Below, piece by piece: positions 45,691 to 59,152 of a stretch of 64,000 bases of DNA. The stretch's first letter is position 1. Each line of letters begins with the position of its first letter. The position numbers were made by a program, and so were the translations under genes. Origin of the DNA: Latrodectus hesperus (taxonomy: Eukaryota; Arthropoda; Arachnida; Araneae; Theridiidae); NCBI GenBank assembly GCA_037975125.1, contig CM075850.1, positions 67,955,890 through 68,019,889 on the forward strand, given 5' to 3'. The notes below the pieces were generated by a model. The model was not told the origin of the DNA. It worked only from the letters and a program-made list of their open reading frames with translations, and searched no databases.

Positions 45691-47785
45691 CAGAAGTTGA
45701 AGAGGAACCTAACTCGTCAGATATTTGTCCTACGTATAAAGTATAACAGCATAAACTTTGTATCACACTACAAATCTTTTGAAGCCAATCTCTCAACGAC
45801 GTAATAAAACAGGATATTAAATTCGTAATTACTTGTGTATGTCCAGGTTTGTTTGCTTAAATATGTTTTCCTTCTACTGATGACAAAGTTTATTTTTTGT
45901 GACTAAAATGACATTGTAGCAGTAAATGATACTTTATTTTTATTTGAAACATACGTTTCTTTTAATTTATCAGGAAAAGAGTCATAAAATCAAAAGTTTT
46001 AAGAAAAATCAAGCTTAATATTCAGTATTATAGAGTTTCGTAATTTTGCTTTAAAATAGTTTTTTTTATGATAGAAAAATGAATTCTAATTACGATACAT
46101 ACCATTTTCCTACAATCACACAGAAAATGTGTTTCAGAAAAACATACACACACACTAGTGTGTATGTCTTATTGACTTATTATTCAAAGTTACTTTCTAT
46201 GAGAAGATAACTTTGGATTTTATAATTAATATTTGATACGATTTCTGACTCATTATTGGTGTGTAGTTAACTTATTTTTAAATTCCCATTTAGAAAATGT
46301 TGTCACAATTATTAGAAGTTTTTTCCCTATTAATAAAATTTAGTTAGTAAATATATTTATTATAGTTTATCCATATATATTCTTCCTTATTGATGAAGAA
46401 TAAAGAGTTTTGTGGTTCTGTTATTATTTATGCAGGCGATGTTTTTCAATATATTGAGACGTTCGTAAATTTTTCAATGTTACAATGCGTTAAAATTGTA
46501 CAATTATATATGAATGTATAAAATGTTTCTAAAACTCAATTTATTAAACTTAATTATTTTTGTGAGCTCATGTGTCTATTGTTATTTGTATACTATTGTA
46601 GTTTAAAAGCTGGGCTCTTTAAAATAGTGACTTTATAACTAGTGTATTTCAAATGGAGTAATTATATGCGTTATTAAATATCATGTTTACATTTTGGAGT
46701 ACTATTTATTTTTATATTAATTAATAAATGTTATCACATACAGAATATTTTAGAATATACCTTATTATCTTTGAGAAATTGTTATACTTAAATTGTATTT
46801 AGAAAAAGATCTAGTTGCGAATGTCTAAGGTTTTAAGTATCAACTAATTGTTTTCACTATGTGTAACCGTTATCACCGCAGCAATGTGTATTCTTTTATA
46901 AAACACTCTTATCTATATCACTTACAAACATCGTTTTGCTTTTTTAAAGTATTTATTAAGCAATATACTTAATTATTTTTGTCAGGCAATATTGTTCTTT
47001 CTCTATTTCTGAAGCTTTAGATAGACAAGTGGGATTTCATCATTTGTGTAACGGAGTAACGCCATCTCATTCCTAGTTTCTTTGATAGTTGTCTTTCTTC
47101 TTTCGTACTTTTTACTTGAGTCGCCATTTTGATACATGTTTTTGGTCTCGTTTCTGCTTTTTAAATTTTTTTCTTCTTTGGAAAAGATAACTTTCGGTAC
47201 ATTTTGCTCTTGTTACTAGATGTGCAATGTAAAATTATCGCAATTAAACAGAGATATAAAATAAAATATTAAGAGAAATGCATTTTATTCTAAAATTCTT
47301 AATAATGCGAAAACTTCAAATTATGGCTCATCTTATACTTCATCAATATATATTCTTTTTCCAAATAAATAAACAGAAAGGCATTTTGACAAGAATATTT
47401 ATTTTTCATTTTGAATATGTAATATATGTAACCATTGATAGTATGATGCTAATATATCATTTCTAATAATACTCTAACTCAAGAAACATCTTTTGACAGA
47501 GAATTTCCTCTCATATTAAGGAATTTATAATTGTAAAATTTTTCTAAAAATTAAACGTTTTTAGATGGTTGAAGGTAAAAAAGCAATCTTGAATAATCGT
47601 GATTCTTTTTGAATATGAAACATTTATTTGTAGTCCTCGTGGATCTTACGGAATGCATTGTTTGTGAGAACACCCTCACAAACAAGGCATTGTTTGTGAG
47701 GTGTGTGAAGAATTTTCAATTCGTTACTTTTATTTTTCTTTTTTTAAATCTTTTGATTTCTATTATTTTTGTCTAAGAAAGAAAC

Positions 47786-48055
47786 CCGTTGGTCTAGTTG
47801 CTGCATTTGGCTCTCCTATAACACCTGCCCGAGGTTCGATTCGCTGGCTGGGCAAGGCTGATTCAGCCACTTTCATCTATCCAGTGGGTCGAAAATAACC
47901 GAGTACAAACATGCTTGTGAATTAAACACTGAGGGTTTTGCGTTAGGCTGCTTACTTAACAATGACATATACTTCGTACCAAAGAGCCCTGGATCATGAT
48001 ATCAATAATGTAGTCTTTGGTCCCCTTATGAGCCATCGGGCCACTGAGTTTAGTT
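47786..48055 (+). repeat. tRNA-derived SINE
   Basis: Box A-like TTGGTCTAGTTGC near 47790 and box B-like GAGGTTCGATTCGC near 47831-47844 form a tRNA-like head. The body runs to about GGGCCACTGAGTTTAGTTTA near 48055. Its composition contrasts with the AT-rich flanks. Confidence 0.6.
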
Positions 48056-49678
48056 TAAATTTATTTTCTTTGTTCTGTAATTTTATTGCAGTTATTTTCG
48101 CATTGCTATATGATTAGTAGAGTATTTAACCAGTTAAATTAGTTTTTTAATGAATAAATAATTCGGCAAAAGATTTTTCACTATTAATAATTTACATTCA
48201 TTTATGTTACAATTACTCTTATACAATATACATTTATTCTTACCATAAATTATTAGTTTCTTTGATTAAAATATCTAAATGTTTACATCTTTTTAAGTGT
48301 AAATAACTTTCTTTGGCACTAATATTTTTAAAGCTACATATTTTGTAATAATGCAGATTTATGTCACTCGCCTTTTTTTTAGAAGCCGCACATTTATTAT
48401 ATATAACACGTTATATATCATATAAATTAAGTATTTAATATTTATATTAATAGTTATTTATGTGTACCTTAAACAAACGTTTCATTATGTAAACTATTAA
48501 TGAAATATATCTTTCAAAATGTGTGAAACTATATAAAGAATTTCAAATAAATGAAACTATTTTTTTATTTAAACAATCACCTTTTCTTATTTAAATGTTG
48601 ATATTTAATTTTAATATTCTTTTTTCAATCATTTTGTCTAATATAAGCATGCTCTTTTGTGGAGAATATAATTGCTTAATAAATTATTAACCAAATTATT
48701 TCCACCCTGTCAATCATTCAGTTTTTTAGTATATGCCCATAGTTTAGTGCACAGAAATTAATTTTCCCATTGCACATTCAGTCCAACAGAATATATTTTA
48801 CACATGTATTAATTAAAATTTAATTGTCTGTAATTTCTGAATTAATTCATCTTTGGCTACATTTATAAAAGAATCTAAGAAAAGAAAATATCATCCAGTA
48901 ATTTATATTGTCCAGTAATTTATAATTATTAAATATCATCCAGTAATTATTCAAGTTATTAGCTTTTTTTATTACTTTTTATTAAATCTTTATTAGTATT
49001 TTTTGTTACTTTTCATTAAAAAGAATTTATGATTTATTGATTTGATCATTATTATATTATTCTTTACATGTTGAGTTGCAAAGTTTCTTCCCCATTTTTG
49101 GCAGCATCATATCTTTCTGCAAAACACTATTTACTGGAATAACAATAATAAAAGGATTGTTCTAAAAATGTGTAAGCTTTTCGGGAAAAAGATAAATTAA
49201 ATATTCTGTTTCGTTTCTGAATAAAATGTAAAGGATTATGCATATAATAGTCTGAAAGTTAGACTTAGTCAAACGTAAAATAAATATATTTACTTCTATG
49301 ATTCTCTATTTGTATTTCGAAATACTGTCATTCAAAACAATTGAAATCATTTAACCTATACATAAAAACATCTGTCTATTTCGGAAATAGGTTTTGTAGT
49401 GAGTCTAATATGGTGAAAAGACGTACAGAAGAGATATATAAGAGAAATTGTCAAAAATTGCATTGAATTTGTCATTATATATATATTTTTTAAAAGAAAG
49501 AATCGCTGATATCCATGTGTTTTCTAAAATTCTAAGGAATATACATGCTGTTCAAATGTCTTTTTTGTATATTTTCAATTTTTTTGAACATCTATATCTT
49601 AAGTATTGATTTAGTAGTTGTTATGTATTTTTTAACAATCATTATTATTACATCTTAATTTGCCATAGTTTTATTTTG

Positions 49679-49805
<127 letters not shown>

Positions 49806-50221
49806 ATATGAAATATATACTTTCTTAGTCCGGTTATTTTGCTTTAAGTTTGAAATAAATTCAATCTTGTTAAAATATTTTCAGTTGAAATTTTTTCAAG
49901 AAAAAAATACCCCTTAATAAAGTTTCGATAAACAAGTAAAAATAACTTATTATTTAAACGACGAATAAAAAAATATTTTATCCCTTTGTATGCACTTTTA
50001 AATTTAAATGATTCATTTAATTCAGCTATGCGTCTCGATTTTTCAACAATTCATATTCCTTTTTATAAATTAAAAAAAAAAATGAGGATTTTTTAAAGTA
50101 AAGCTGATATGTGTGCTCGAAATTTATTTAGAAAATAATATAAAATTTCGAGAAATGATAAATTTCATTATGTATTTAAAATAGATTTTGTTGCAACTAT
50201 TTCAGATCTTAACCCTAATAT

Positions 50222-50465
50222 AAGCCTACGAGGCAGGATTCTTTGGAATAGGAAATTTCGGGTTCGAACCTAATCCCATTGAACGATGGGAGATGATTGC
50301 GGTGTTCATGCAAATCTGTTAAGAGGAATAGATTGATATATAGTTTTTCAGTTTTTTCCTTGTTACAAAGAATACCACTCAAAAATGATAAGCCCTCATA
50401 ATACGCAGTGGATACTCAAAGAACCTTAAAGAGTTTTTGGGTTTTACACTGCGAACTACGAGGTG
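50222..50465 (+). repeat. Probable tRNA-derived SINE fragment
   Basis: A clear box B-like GGGTTCGAACCT at 50260-50271, with a less convincing box A in AAGCCTACGAGGCAGG just upstream. The body of moderate GC extends to about 50465 (ACTGCGAACTACGAGG). Confidence 0.45.
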
Positions 50466-53456
50466 CCAATTTTAACATATTTTGTAATTAACATGTTAAG
50501 TTCTCTAATTTGAACTGATTCAATTTGCCATTTGAATTTTCAAATAATAAATCTACGAAGTATATCTTAATGAATATATTTTGCAGTTTGAAACTGATAA
50601 ATTAATTTTTTTCTAAGAGTTATTTAACTCTAAAGATAGAGATTTATTTTAATCAACCATTCCTTGTGTTAAGCAGAATTTCCATAAACTTACATTTTTA
50701 TTCAAGTTTTATGAAATTTTGCTATTTTTTGCTAGAGTTTGTTGTCAAATTTCATAAAGCCATATTAATTTTTAACATCCTATCGTTGAGATTCTAAATC
50801 ACGAGGTGCTTTAGTTTATTTTGCAAATGCTATTGAATTTTTTGACAGTTTATCAAAAATCCTCTCAACTTTTGAAACAAACAAATCATACTTCATTTAA
50901 ATAGAATAGAAATAACGTAATAATTAAATTTTCTTTTGAAGAATTCCTCGTTATATGTAAATCCACTAACCAAACAAGAAAGTTGTTCCTTAGGTTAAAT
51001 TTAATTTTGGTGTTTGCTATATTATATAAATCCAGCAACTTGTATAGAAATTTCAAAACATTTTCGAAAGCAAGGAATTTTTAAAATCATATTCATTATG
51101 TAAGGTTTCCATTATTTTCCACTCTGGAATTATAACGTAATACATAGTTATTCCGGTCTATAATTGGTAAATAATTATTTAATTAGATAATCTTAATAAT
51201 ATTTTTTGTGAACTGAATTCAATATTTTCCTACTCCACGTGAGACATTCTTTTGATGCTTCAATTACATTGTATTTGAGATACATACTAAAAAAACAATG
51301 GATTGCCCATAGTTTAAGAAATAAATTAATTAGTAAAATTATATAAAAATTGACTAGGATGGCTACAATTTGGAATTTCTAAAATGAAGGAATGCTTATG
51401 TGTCAAATACAAATGAAGTATCCATTTCTTAGTTAAAATGTATGATAAACTATAAATATCCTTTTTAAATGTTATATGCATGTAATAATTAATGGATTTT
51501 AGTACAATAAAATAACGGGCATAAATATCAAAAGTAATTAATTAATTATGTTTTTTTACTGCTTAATTTACCAATTATTATAAATTACTTATTTGAAATA
51601 TTTTCAATTTTTAAAAATATTTTTAAACTTCCAGAATCAATTGTTTCTGCGATAAATTAAATCAGAAGCTTAATTTAAATCTATAGATGTCATCAATAGA
51701 TGGCAGCACACATCAAAATTATTTCATAGAATAAATTTCTGAGATATCTAACAAAAGAGTATTTTTAAAAACAAAGAAATTTTTACAATAGTAATTTCGT
51801 TCTTTTAAACTTTCTTTATGCGTGATAACCTATTGAAAGAAGTATAATTGAAAAAAGTCACTTAAAAATCTCACTAACTAAATAAAGTAATATTTTTTTA
51901 TATAAAATAATAATATACTGGGCATTATTGTACGAAAATGAGAATTCTTCCTACTAATAAAATTTTGTATTTATGTAAAATTATAAGATCATTGATTGTA
52001 TTCATAAACTATTTTCTCTTGAAAGTGAATTCTCTGTATGTGTTTATGTAATTTTTAAGTGTTAAACATTAGTGACTTTAAATTTTGAGAAACTCGGCAA
52101 TTGTAGCTTATTTTCACAATGCATACGTGTATCCGAAGTGGTAAAGGAAAAAAAATTTATGAATGTAAAATTGACAATCCTAAGTTCATTTAGAGAAAAA
52201 ATTTTTTGTCAAAGAAATCCTTTATTTATTTATTTTAAATCAAGTGAAGTAAAAAAAAAATACTTCAAATTTAATTGAAGAACTTATTAATAATTTTTTT
52301 AAAAATCAAATTAATTGAATAAAATTTGCATATGAAAGTAAGATGGAAATTGAATGAAATTTACTTGAAATTTTATTCAATTTACTTTAATAAATTTAAT
52401 ATGAATATAAAAAAATGGAGAACTGAGTAAACAGACAATTCTTAAAATTTATGTTCATCGAAAACTAAGCACATTTTAATCTTCGGAAAAAATAGGGGAA
52501 ACATTTATTTTAGTTCATATTATTTAAGATTTTCTTTCTATTTTCTTTTTCTCAAAAAACCGATTTTTATTATTTGGAGATATATCTGTTAAAGGTGATT
52601 AATCGTTGATTATGTATAATAAAGAAAATTGGCACGGGAATCGCACATTTTGTAATCTCTTCCTTATATTTTGTTCAATAGACGCTGGTAAGCTGTGCAT
52701 TTCACATTAATTAAGTTGGCTATTTACATCTATTCTGAAATTTGTATAAATGTTTGACAACTTTTTGTTGTGCTGCATTTTAAAAATCGTGAAGTGCATA
52801 TATTTAAATGATTCATTACTTCAGCTTTGTCGAATAGATTTCAATACTAAAACTACATGTATATATACAGAGGGAAACCATGTTGCTGAGGTTTACAGTG
52901 ATTAAAATAATGCTGCGCAGTAAGTACATTGGTAGTGGCAAACTATTCTCTCTATCAATAAAGAAACGCATGTATTAAAATTTTGAAATTTAAATTTCTT
53001 ACAGGTACAAGAGTTAATGAAAATGTAATTGGTTCTACTAACAATAAGGCAGCGGATTTCTTGAATGTTCGCATTTATTAGACAAACAGTTCAATACATT
53101 ATAATTGGTTTCATTAAAGACAAAACAGTGTAGCTGTAGAATGCCAAATTTCATCACACCACAAGAAAAACTATAAAACCAGAGAGGAGGAGAATATGGC
53201 AGCCAATCTATCCAACATGCCAACCTGGGATCAAGAAATAGTTTGGAACATTGCTAATAGGTAAGAAGTAAAAAGTAACGAACGTATAACGAAGTAAAGA
53301 GGAACAGCTGCTTATAAATTAAAGATTAAAAAAATAATTCATTCATGCATGTTTTCTATGCTTTAGTAGACAACAAAATGCTGTAACAGTACCATCGCGT
53401 TATCAACATCAATATTCAATGCACCAACAGGAGTGAGAAAGATTAGTCAAATTATA

Positions 53457-54671
53457 CACAGTCCAGTCACATTAATGTGACCACCACGTACTTTCCACGT
53501 CAGAATTAAATAACCAATCTCAGAAGGCAGGTGACAGCACAGTGCAGCTGAGCGTATATAAAGGGTGTTTGAGGGCTTCGGAAAACATTTCAATCGTTGG
53601 CGTAATGCAGAAACGAAGCGATTTATCCGACGTCCAAAAGGGCATGATCATTGGCTTTCGGGCCAAGGGTGGAAGCATTTCCGAAACGGCTGAATTTGTG
53701 AACTATTCGCGTGCCGCCGTGGTAAAAGTGTACCGTGCATGGCAAAATGGGACTGTCCAAAATCAGCGACGTAGCAAATGTGGTGCACCACGGGCCATAG
53801 ATGACAGAGGCGAACGACGGTTGCGGAGATGCGTTCGGGCAGATAGACGGGCTACCGTTGAGCAACTGACCACCAAAATGAACCAAGGGGCTGCCAAAAG
53901 TGTCTCCCAAACTACTATTCAGCGAAAATTGCTGCGTCTGGGCCTCCGAAGCAGACGCCTGGTTCGTGCACCTATGCTGACTGCTGTTCATCGACTGCGA
54001 AGGCTAGAATTTGCACGTCAGTACAGCAGCTGGACGTCCACTGAGTGGCGACAGGTTGCGTTTTCAGATGAACCGCGTTTTATGCTCCATCGGACAGATG
54101 GACGTTGGCGTATAAGGCGTGAAACCTCTGAAAGGAACCACCCTGCAACTTTTGCCGGAACGGTCCAAGCTCTAGGCGGGAGCATTATGGTCTGGGGAAT
54201 GTTTTCCTGGCATTCTCTGGGTTCACTGATCATTGTGGAAGGCACGATGGATCAATACAAGTACGCATCTGTCCTTGCTGACCATATTCACCCCTACATG
54301 CGCATTGTTTTTCCTCAGGATGATGGCATCTTCCAGCAGGAGAAAACGAGGTGCCATACAGCTGCCAGTGTACGTGCGTGGTTCGAAGAGCACCAGGATG
54401 AGTTTACCGTCCTCCCCTGGCCAGCAAATTCACCTGACTTAAGCCCAATCGAACATCAGTGGGACCATCTCGATCGAGTTGTTCGCGCCATGGATCCTCA
54501 ACCGCGTAATCTCGCACAGCTGGCCACGGCATTAGAGTCGGCATGGCTCAACATCCCAGAGAACACCTTCAGGGACCTAAGTGACTCTCTTCCTGCACGT
54601 CTCGCAGCAGTCCGCTCTGCGAAAGGTGGTTATTCTGGCTTTTGTCAGATGGTCACATTAATGTGACTGGA

Positions 54672-54676
<5 letters not shown>
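53457..54676 (+). mobile_element. Tc1-like DNA transposon, near intact, 1220 bp
   Basis: Perfect 27-bp terminal inverted repeats beginning CACAGTCCAGTCACATTAAT end at 53457 and 54676, flanked by TA (53455-53456 and 54677-54678). The right TA is the first unit of an (AT)n array. The repeat itself contains the palindrome CACATTAATGTG. A TATA-like GTATATAAAG lies at about 53553-53562, ~45 bases before the transposase ATG. One open transposase frame fills the element. Confidence 0.92.
53605..54666 (+). CDS. Tc1-like transposase, open frame with an altered catalytic residue
   Basis: 353 residues from ATG 53605 to TGA 54664-54666; the stop lies inside the right inverted repeat. The frame is open to 53542, but only 53605 is an ATG with a family-like start (MQKRSDLSDVQKGMIIGFRAKG). 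Residues ~1-115 are two helix-turn-helix units joined by a short basic linker. The catalytic core has D155 (FSDEPRF, where most relatives have SDESRF) and E283 (SPDLSPIEH). At the second acidic position FQQEKTRCH carries Glu246 where FQQDNA is usual. The gap between the second and third acidic residues is 36, not 34. The frame has no stop or shift, but the Asp-to-Glu change makes cleavage activity doubtful. Confidence 0.9.
   Translation: MQKRSDLSDVQKGMIIGFRAKGGSISETAEFVNYSRAAVVKVYRAWQNGTVQNQRRSKCGAPRAIDDRGERRLRRCVRADRRATVEQLTTKMNQGAAKSVSQTTIQRKLLRLGLRSRRLVRAPMLTAVHRLRRLEFARQYSSWTSTEWRQVAFSDEPRFMLHRTDGRWRIRRETSERNHPATFAGTVQALGGSIMVWGMFSWHSLGSLIIVEGTMDQYKYASVLADHIHPYMRIVFPQDDGIFQQEKTRCHTAASVRAWFEEHQDEFTVLPWPANSPDLSPIEHQWDHLDRVVRAMDPQPRNLAQLATALESAWLNIPENTFRDLSDSLPARLAAVRSAKGGYSGFCQMVTLM

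Positions 54677-54745
<69 letters not shown>
54677..54745. repeat. (AT)n microsatellite, ~69 bp, abutting the Tc1-like element
   Basis: A pure TA array that starts at the target-site TA of the transposon ending at 54676. Either the element inserted at the edge of the array, or the array grew from the duplicated TA. Confidence 0.96.
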
Positions 54746-54747
<2 letters not shown>

Positions 54748-56040
54748 TGGTTTTCAAGTCCTCGATTAATAAGAATCCCTTGATAAATAGGATTTTCAAA
54801 GAACAGTCAGCACTTCTAACAGCACTAAAGATTCAGATTTATAGATTTTTTTATCAGACAAAAATGAGAAAGTTTACTAAATCAAATGTTCTACATTCTT
54901 GGCGTTAAAGCATGCATGGATCATAATTTCCGTATTCTTGGTATTTGATCACTGCTTTTCTTTACGTTTGCATTATTTTGCCCAAGTAATGGACTAGTAG
55001 TATTTCTTGTAAATACAGAAGTGTTTGATGACCATAGACAAAATGGTTGTCCTGTAGTTTGAAGTATGAATTTGATAAATTACACACCTAACAAAGCTAT
55101 TCATAATGACTCTTCCTTCTAGAAATTCGGCATAAATTCATACCATGGCGGAACAACTGTTGTCGAATTACAAGGATTGTTTGAACTTCATATTTAGCTA
55201 TTTTATTCTTTCACAATAGCATCTGAGTAAAAATAAGATATTCCTGTCTTAGGAAATAGAAAGCGAACAAGAAACATTGAAAACTGATAAATATTCAGGC
55301 TGATCAATGATATTCAGAAAGCACCTATTAACAATGAATGGCTAGGACTGAATGCGGTTGGACACGTTCGAAAAAGCGTGGTCTGACCACCAGGCTAAGT
55401 TGGGCCTATCGTGATGGGATAGGCAAATGATTACAATTTTCTCTCTCTATTCTGTTATATAACAACAATGACTTTATAATACCATTCACAAATTATTTCT
55501 ATTTCGAAGAATTCTTTCGAGCAGGATTTTAACTAGGAAATTTTCGTATGACTCGTAAAACAAAAGGATTATCATTCGAATAGAATATTTCTCTCAACCA
55601 AGAACTTTCAAGAAATAATTTATCATGTCGTACTTGCAACTGTAATCAAAAGTACAGAAAGTGACAACATAGAAAATATTAATTTTTTTATTAGTAAAAA
55701 TTTGCTTCACCCCCTTCAAAATATTCTTTTTCAATTTCCCTGCTCTTTTGCGAGCATAAGCCATCAAAAGATGTTTTAAATTGTTTTTGTGACTACCCTC
55801 CACAGTCCACGTATGATACTTTTTTAAATTTGCTGTAAAGAAATGCGTGCGAAGATGGATTTATTGAAACCTAATGCAATGCCTTTGAACAAGTCACCCT
55901 TTTTTTCAAGCCACGACCGATAGAGTTTGGGCAGCATTTTCCTATATAACAATTTTTTTTTATCCATCACAGTTCCTTTTCTGAACCAGTATATTGAGTT
56001 AGGATGAATTTGACTGAATATTTGCACCCAGCAGTACATA
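54746..56040. other. AT-rich DNA with no supported gene
   Basis: Minus-strand frames at 55594-55803 and 55824-56039 are lysine-rich and unrecognised. They may be a relic, since they end at the terminus of the next transposon, but I cannot name a family. A moderate-GC patch at 55330-55430 is likewise unplaced. Confidence 0.35.
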
Positions 56041-57546
56041 CACTGCTAGACAATTGCTAAGAACGGATCACAAATTGCAATGTAGTATAACATTAAGCGA
56101 GACATGAGGCCTAGTAGGATAAAATATAGTTGCCATAATGTTCAGACATTAGAATAAAGAAAATTTATTGTTCTGGAAAGTACAAAAGCTGTGAAACATC
56201 TGAAAGAAAAAAAATGTTCATTTGATGCTGCATACGGAAAAATGGAATAATGCATCTAAAAGTCAGCAGGCACCTTGAAGAAAGCTATCAGTATGGGATA
56301 TGTCCAACGTGTAGTGTGATGCAACATTCCACACGTCGTATCATACTTTGCACAACATTATCCAGCAGCTGTTGAGACAATTTATCCCATTCCTTTGGGA
56401 GTGCACGGATGAGGGTGTGCAACTTGCCTCCCCAAAGCATCCCACACATTTTCAATGGGGTTTAGATCTGGAGAACGTGATGGTCATACGAGGTGTTGAA
56501 TACCCTCGCTGTCTAGACAATCCTGAGCAGCGAGTGTTCGATGATATGTTGCGTTGTCGTCAATAAAAACAAATTTATCACCGACAGCACCACTGAAAAG
56601 ACGAACATGAGGAAGTAGAACTTCATTAATGTATCGTTGGCCCGTCATAATCCCATTCGCAACCACATGTAGGGGCGTGCGGCCATTGATCATGATACCG
56701 GCCCACACCATGACATTGCATGTCGGATATCAGTCCCTTTCCTGAATAGTTTCTGGACGATAAGCAGTACCACTTTCACGCCAGATCAGTTGGCGTCTAC
56801 AATCCGATGAAAGACTGAACCTACTCTCATCTGAGAATAGTACGCATTTTCAGTTCTGTTCAGTCCAATTGCGGTGCTCACGACACCATTGCAAACGGGC
56901 ATTACGGTGCTGTCTGGTCAATGGGATACACATAACAGGTCCGCGGGCGAATAGTCCTCTTCCCTTCAAATGTCTGGCAACAGTTTTTCGGGAGATCTGC
57001 TTTCCTGAGGCAGCAAGAAACTGATTTGCCACCTGCTGAGCTGTGGTACGCTTATTCCTTTTTGCTAATAGGACGAAATATTTCTCTTTTGCAGGCGTCG
57101 TACTTTTAACACGACCTCCCCCGTGCCGCCAACTACTCATTCCAGTTGTTTTAAATGACTTCCACAGCCGTGAAACAATGCTATGAGCGATGTCGAACTC
57201 CCTGGCAACATCTGTTATTTTTCGCCCTTCTTCGATCTTTCCAATAATTCGGCCTCGCATAAAATCATCTAAGTGATGTCTGGAAGACATGCCAAAAATT
57301 TCAAGTTCGTCTATTAAATTTCCTGTAAAACTTTGACTTGAAACAACAATTGTCCACACGTGTCAAAACCTTTAAAGCTCTTATGAACGCTATCACGTGA
57401 TGAACAGACGTGGGAAAAAAATTATATAAGGATATTTCTTCTTACTATATCCCGCACTTATTCTAATTTTCCACATTTTGCTTCCTTTCATTTTGTGGTT
57501 GCTATGGATGATAGTGTTATCCGACATCAGCAATTGTCCAGCATTG
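56041..57546 (-). mobile_element. Tc1-like DNA transposon, decayed, 1506 bp
   Basis: The ends are CACTGCTAGACAATTGCTAA (left, from 56041) and the inverted CAATGCTGGACAATTGCTGA (right, to 57546), matching at 17 of 20 positions. TA flanks both sides (56039-56040 and 57547-57548). The transposase reads on the minus strand. Terminal repeats are short compared with the long subterminal regions outside the gene. Confidence 0.78.
56288..57290 (-). pseudogene. Tc1-like transposase (DD34E type), inactivated
   Basis: Minus strand from ATG 57290 (MSSRHHLDDFMRGRIIGK) to TGA 56288. Order: helix-turn-helix, GGGR linker, second DNA-binding unit, then FSDESRF (near 56830), DDNATYHR (near 56570) and SPDLNPIENVW (near 56465). 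All three acidic residues are present with 34-residue spacing. TGA replaces a Trp codon after TEQN and another before PSRSPD, a further stop lies near 56731 and a frameshift sits near 56400. The open pieces are 56850-57290 and 56484-56711. Confidence 0.83.
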
Positions 57547-57548
57547 TA

Positions 57549-58585
57549 TTATAGATATATTGACCACTTATAACTATATCTCTGATATTTTGTAGCCTGT
57601 ATTCCTGTCTTAAATTTAAGCCTTGTTTGAGGTCCACTTAACAGAACAATGCACATCTACACTTTACACGCAATGTCAAAGGTTTTTTAAGCCGATCAAA
57701 CTGCATTGCTTTTCTTATCAGCGATTGAATTAATGATTGAAATGATAAACAAAGAATGTATTTAAAATATTCATTAATTGGAAATTAGCTTCTATATAGT
57801 TGAATCTCATTAATTAGGATAAAAAAATTTAAACAAAAAAGATCAAATTGTTGAATAAAGGCAGAGTATTACAATCAATTATAAATGAAGCAGTTGAGTA
57901 TAGTGTTGAAGACAAAATTATGGAACTTATTTAAAGTGACCATAAGAAAATACATGTGAAATTTTTATTCCTTTGTTAGATAAAATACAAAAGTGGAGTA
58001 CGCGGGTGAAAATCTTTACTAATCTGAAGGAAATGCACAAAAATTAAGAAGCATTAGAAAATCAGATAACGTCTCAAAACCACCAAAAACCAGATTCCCT
58101 AAATGACGACACAATTCGAAATCACGCTATTCATTTCTAAGAACATTTCTAATTACTCATTATAGTGGGTAATTAGATGTTAGTTTGCTATTCTAAGCAC
58201 AGTTAGAATATGGCTGATAAACTTGGCAATATATTGGACATAAAATTAACTATTTTCACAATTAATGTTTTGGAAGCAAGGAACCTTCAATAATTTCTCA
58301 CGTTGCTTTTATAATCTTTCAAGTAAATTTTTATACGGACAATCTGAGTGCAAAATTTTCGCTAAATTATTTTTATAAATTTACTATAGATATATTTTAG
58401 TATTCTATAACACGCATCAAAAATAAACATATTATATCAAACAACTAAAACTCTTAAGAAGTAAATAAAAATTTTCCCAGTTTAATCATTCGTATTACTT
58501 TCTTCTAATTTTCAGTAATTAAAAATGAATTCAGATGATAACATTTTATTTCTTTACATTATAAAAAGTACAGAATATGATTATA
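57549..58585. other. AT-rich DNA with no supported gene
   Basis: No recognisable coding, RNA or repeat structure; frames are short. Confidence 0.45.
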
Positions 58586-58589
58586 TATC

Positions 58590-59050
58590 AAAGTGAATTT
58601 GAGGGTGGTAAAATTATTTGCGCCCAACAAAGGAGTCATTCTATTTTGGAAGTAGCATCGACACTTTGACAAGGGCATGTCGTGAGTAAGTGAATTCTAC
58701 AAAAAACATCGCACACAACTGTCACAAGCAACAAAGAGTGAATGACTGATGTTGTTGATGGTTATTCCGCACTGTAACAGTGAGCAGGTGGCTGTTGCAC
58801 TGCAGATCTCCAACTGATTCAATACTACTGTAAGCTGCCACACCATAAGAAACCATTTCGTGTTAATAGGGTATCTTTTTCATCTTCCTAGGACAATCAC
58901 TCCAATGATTCCAATTTGTTCATCTATTCACTATTACAATAACCAAGTTATCACCTACAACCTCTGTCATCACGAACAGTTGCCCGTGTTAGTTAAGCCT
59001 CTGATAGGGATGATTTTTACCTGTACTCATAGCAAACCCTCGACACAGTA
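58590..59050 (+). pseudogene. Highly decayed Tc1-like transposase N-terminus
   Basis: Around 58597-58650 the frame EFEGGKIICAQQRSHSILEVAS resembles the Tc1 N-terminal helix-turn-helix (typically F-x-R-G-x-I-I-G-A). Further matches appear in shifted frames near 58690-58720 (VNSTKN) and 58815-58870 (a region like FNTT-VSCHTIRNHFV). Several stops and shifts are present and no catalytic part is convincing. It is distinct from the other Tc1 relics here. Confidence 0.5.
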
Positions 59051-59152
59051 ACGCTTGAAAAATCCAAATGTGGGCACTATTTCCAAAATGGGGTTATTCT
59101 TTCATGGCACCCTGAAGTTTCGGCAAAGATCAAACGAATTTATATTCAAAAT

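Noticed and set aside
53196..53260. Short frame MAANLSNMPTWDQE... ending at a GT, as a possible first exon
   Set aside because: No downstream exon, promoter or family similarity supports it.
55594..56039. Two lysine-rich minus-strand frames as a possible broken gene
   Set aside because: No family motif is recognised and there is a frame change and stop between them; noted only as unplaced.
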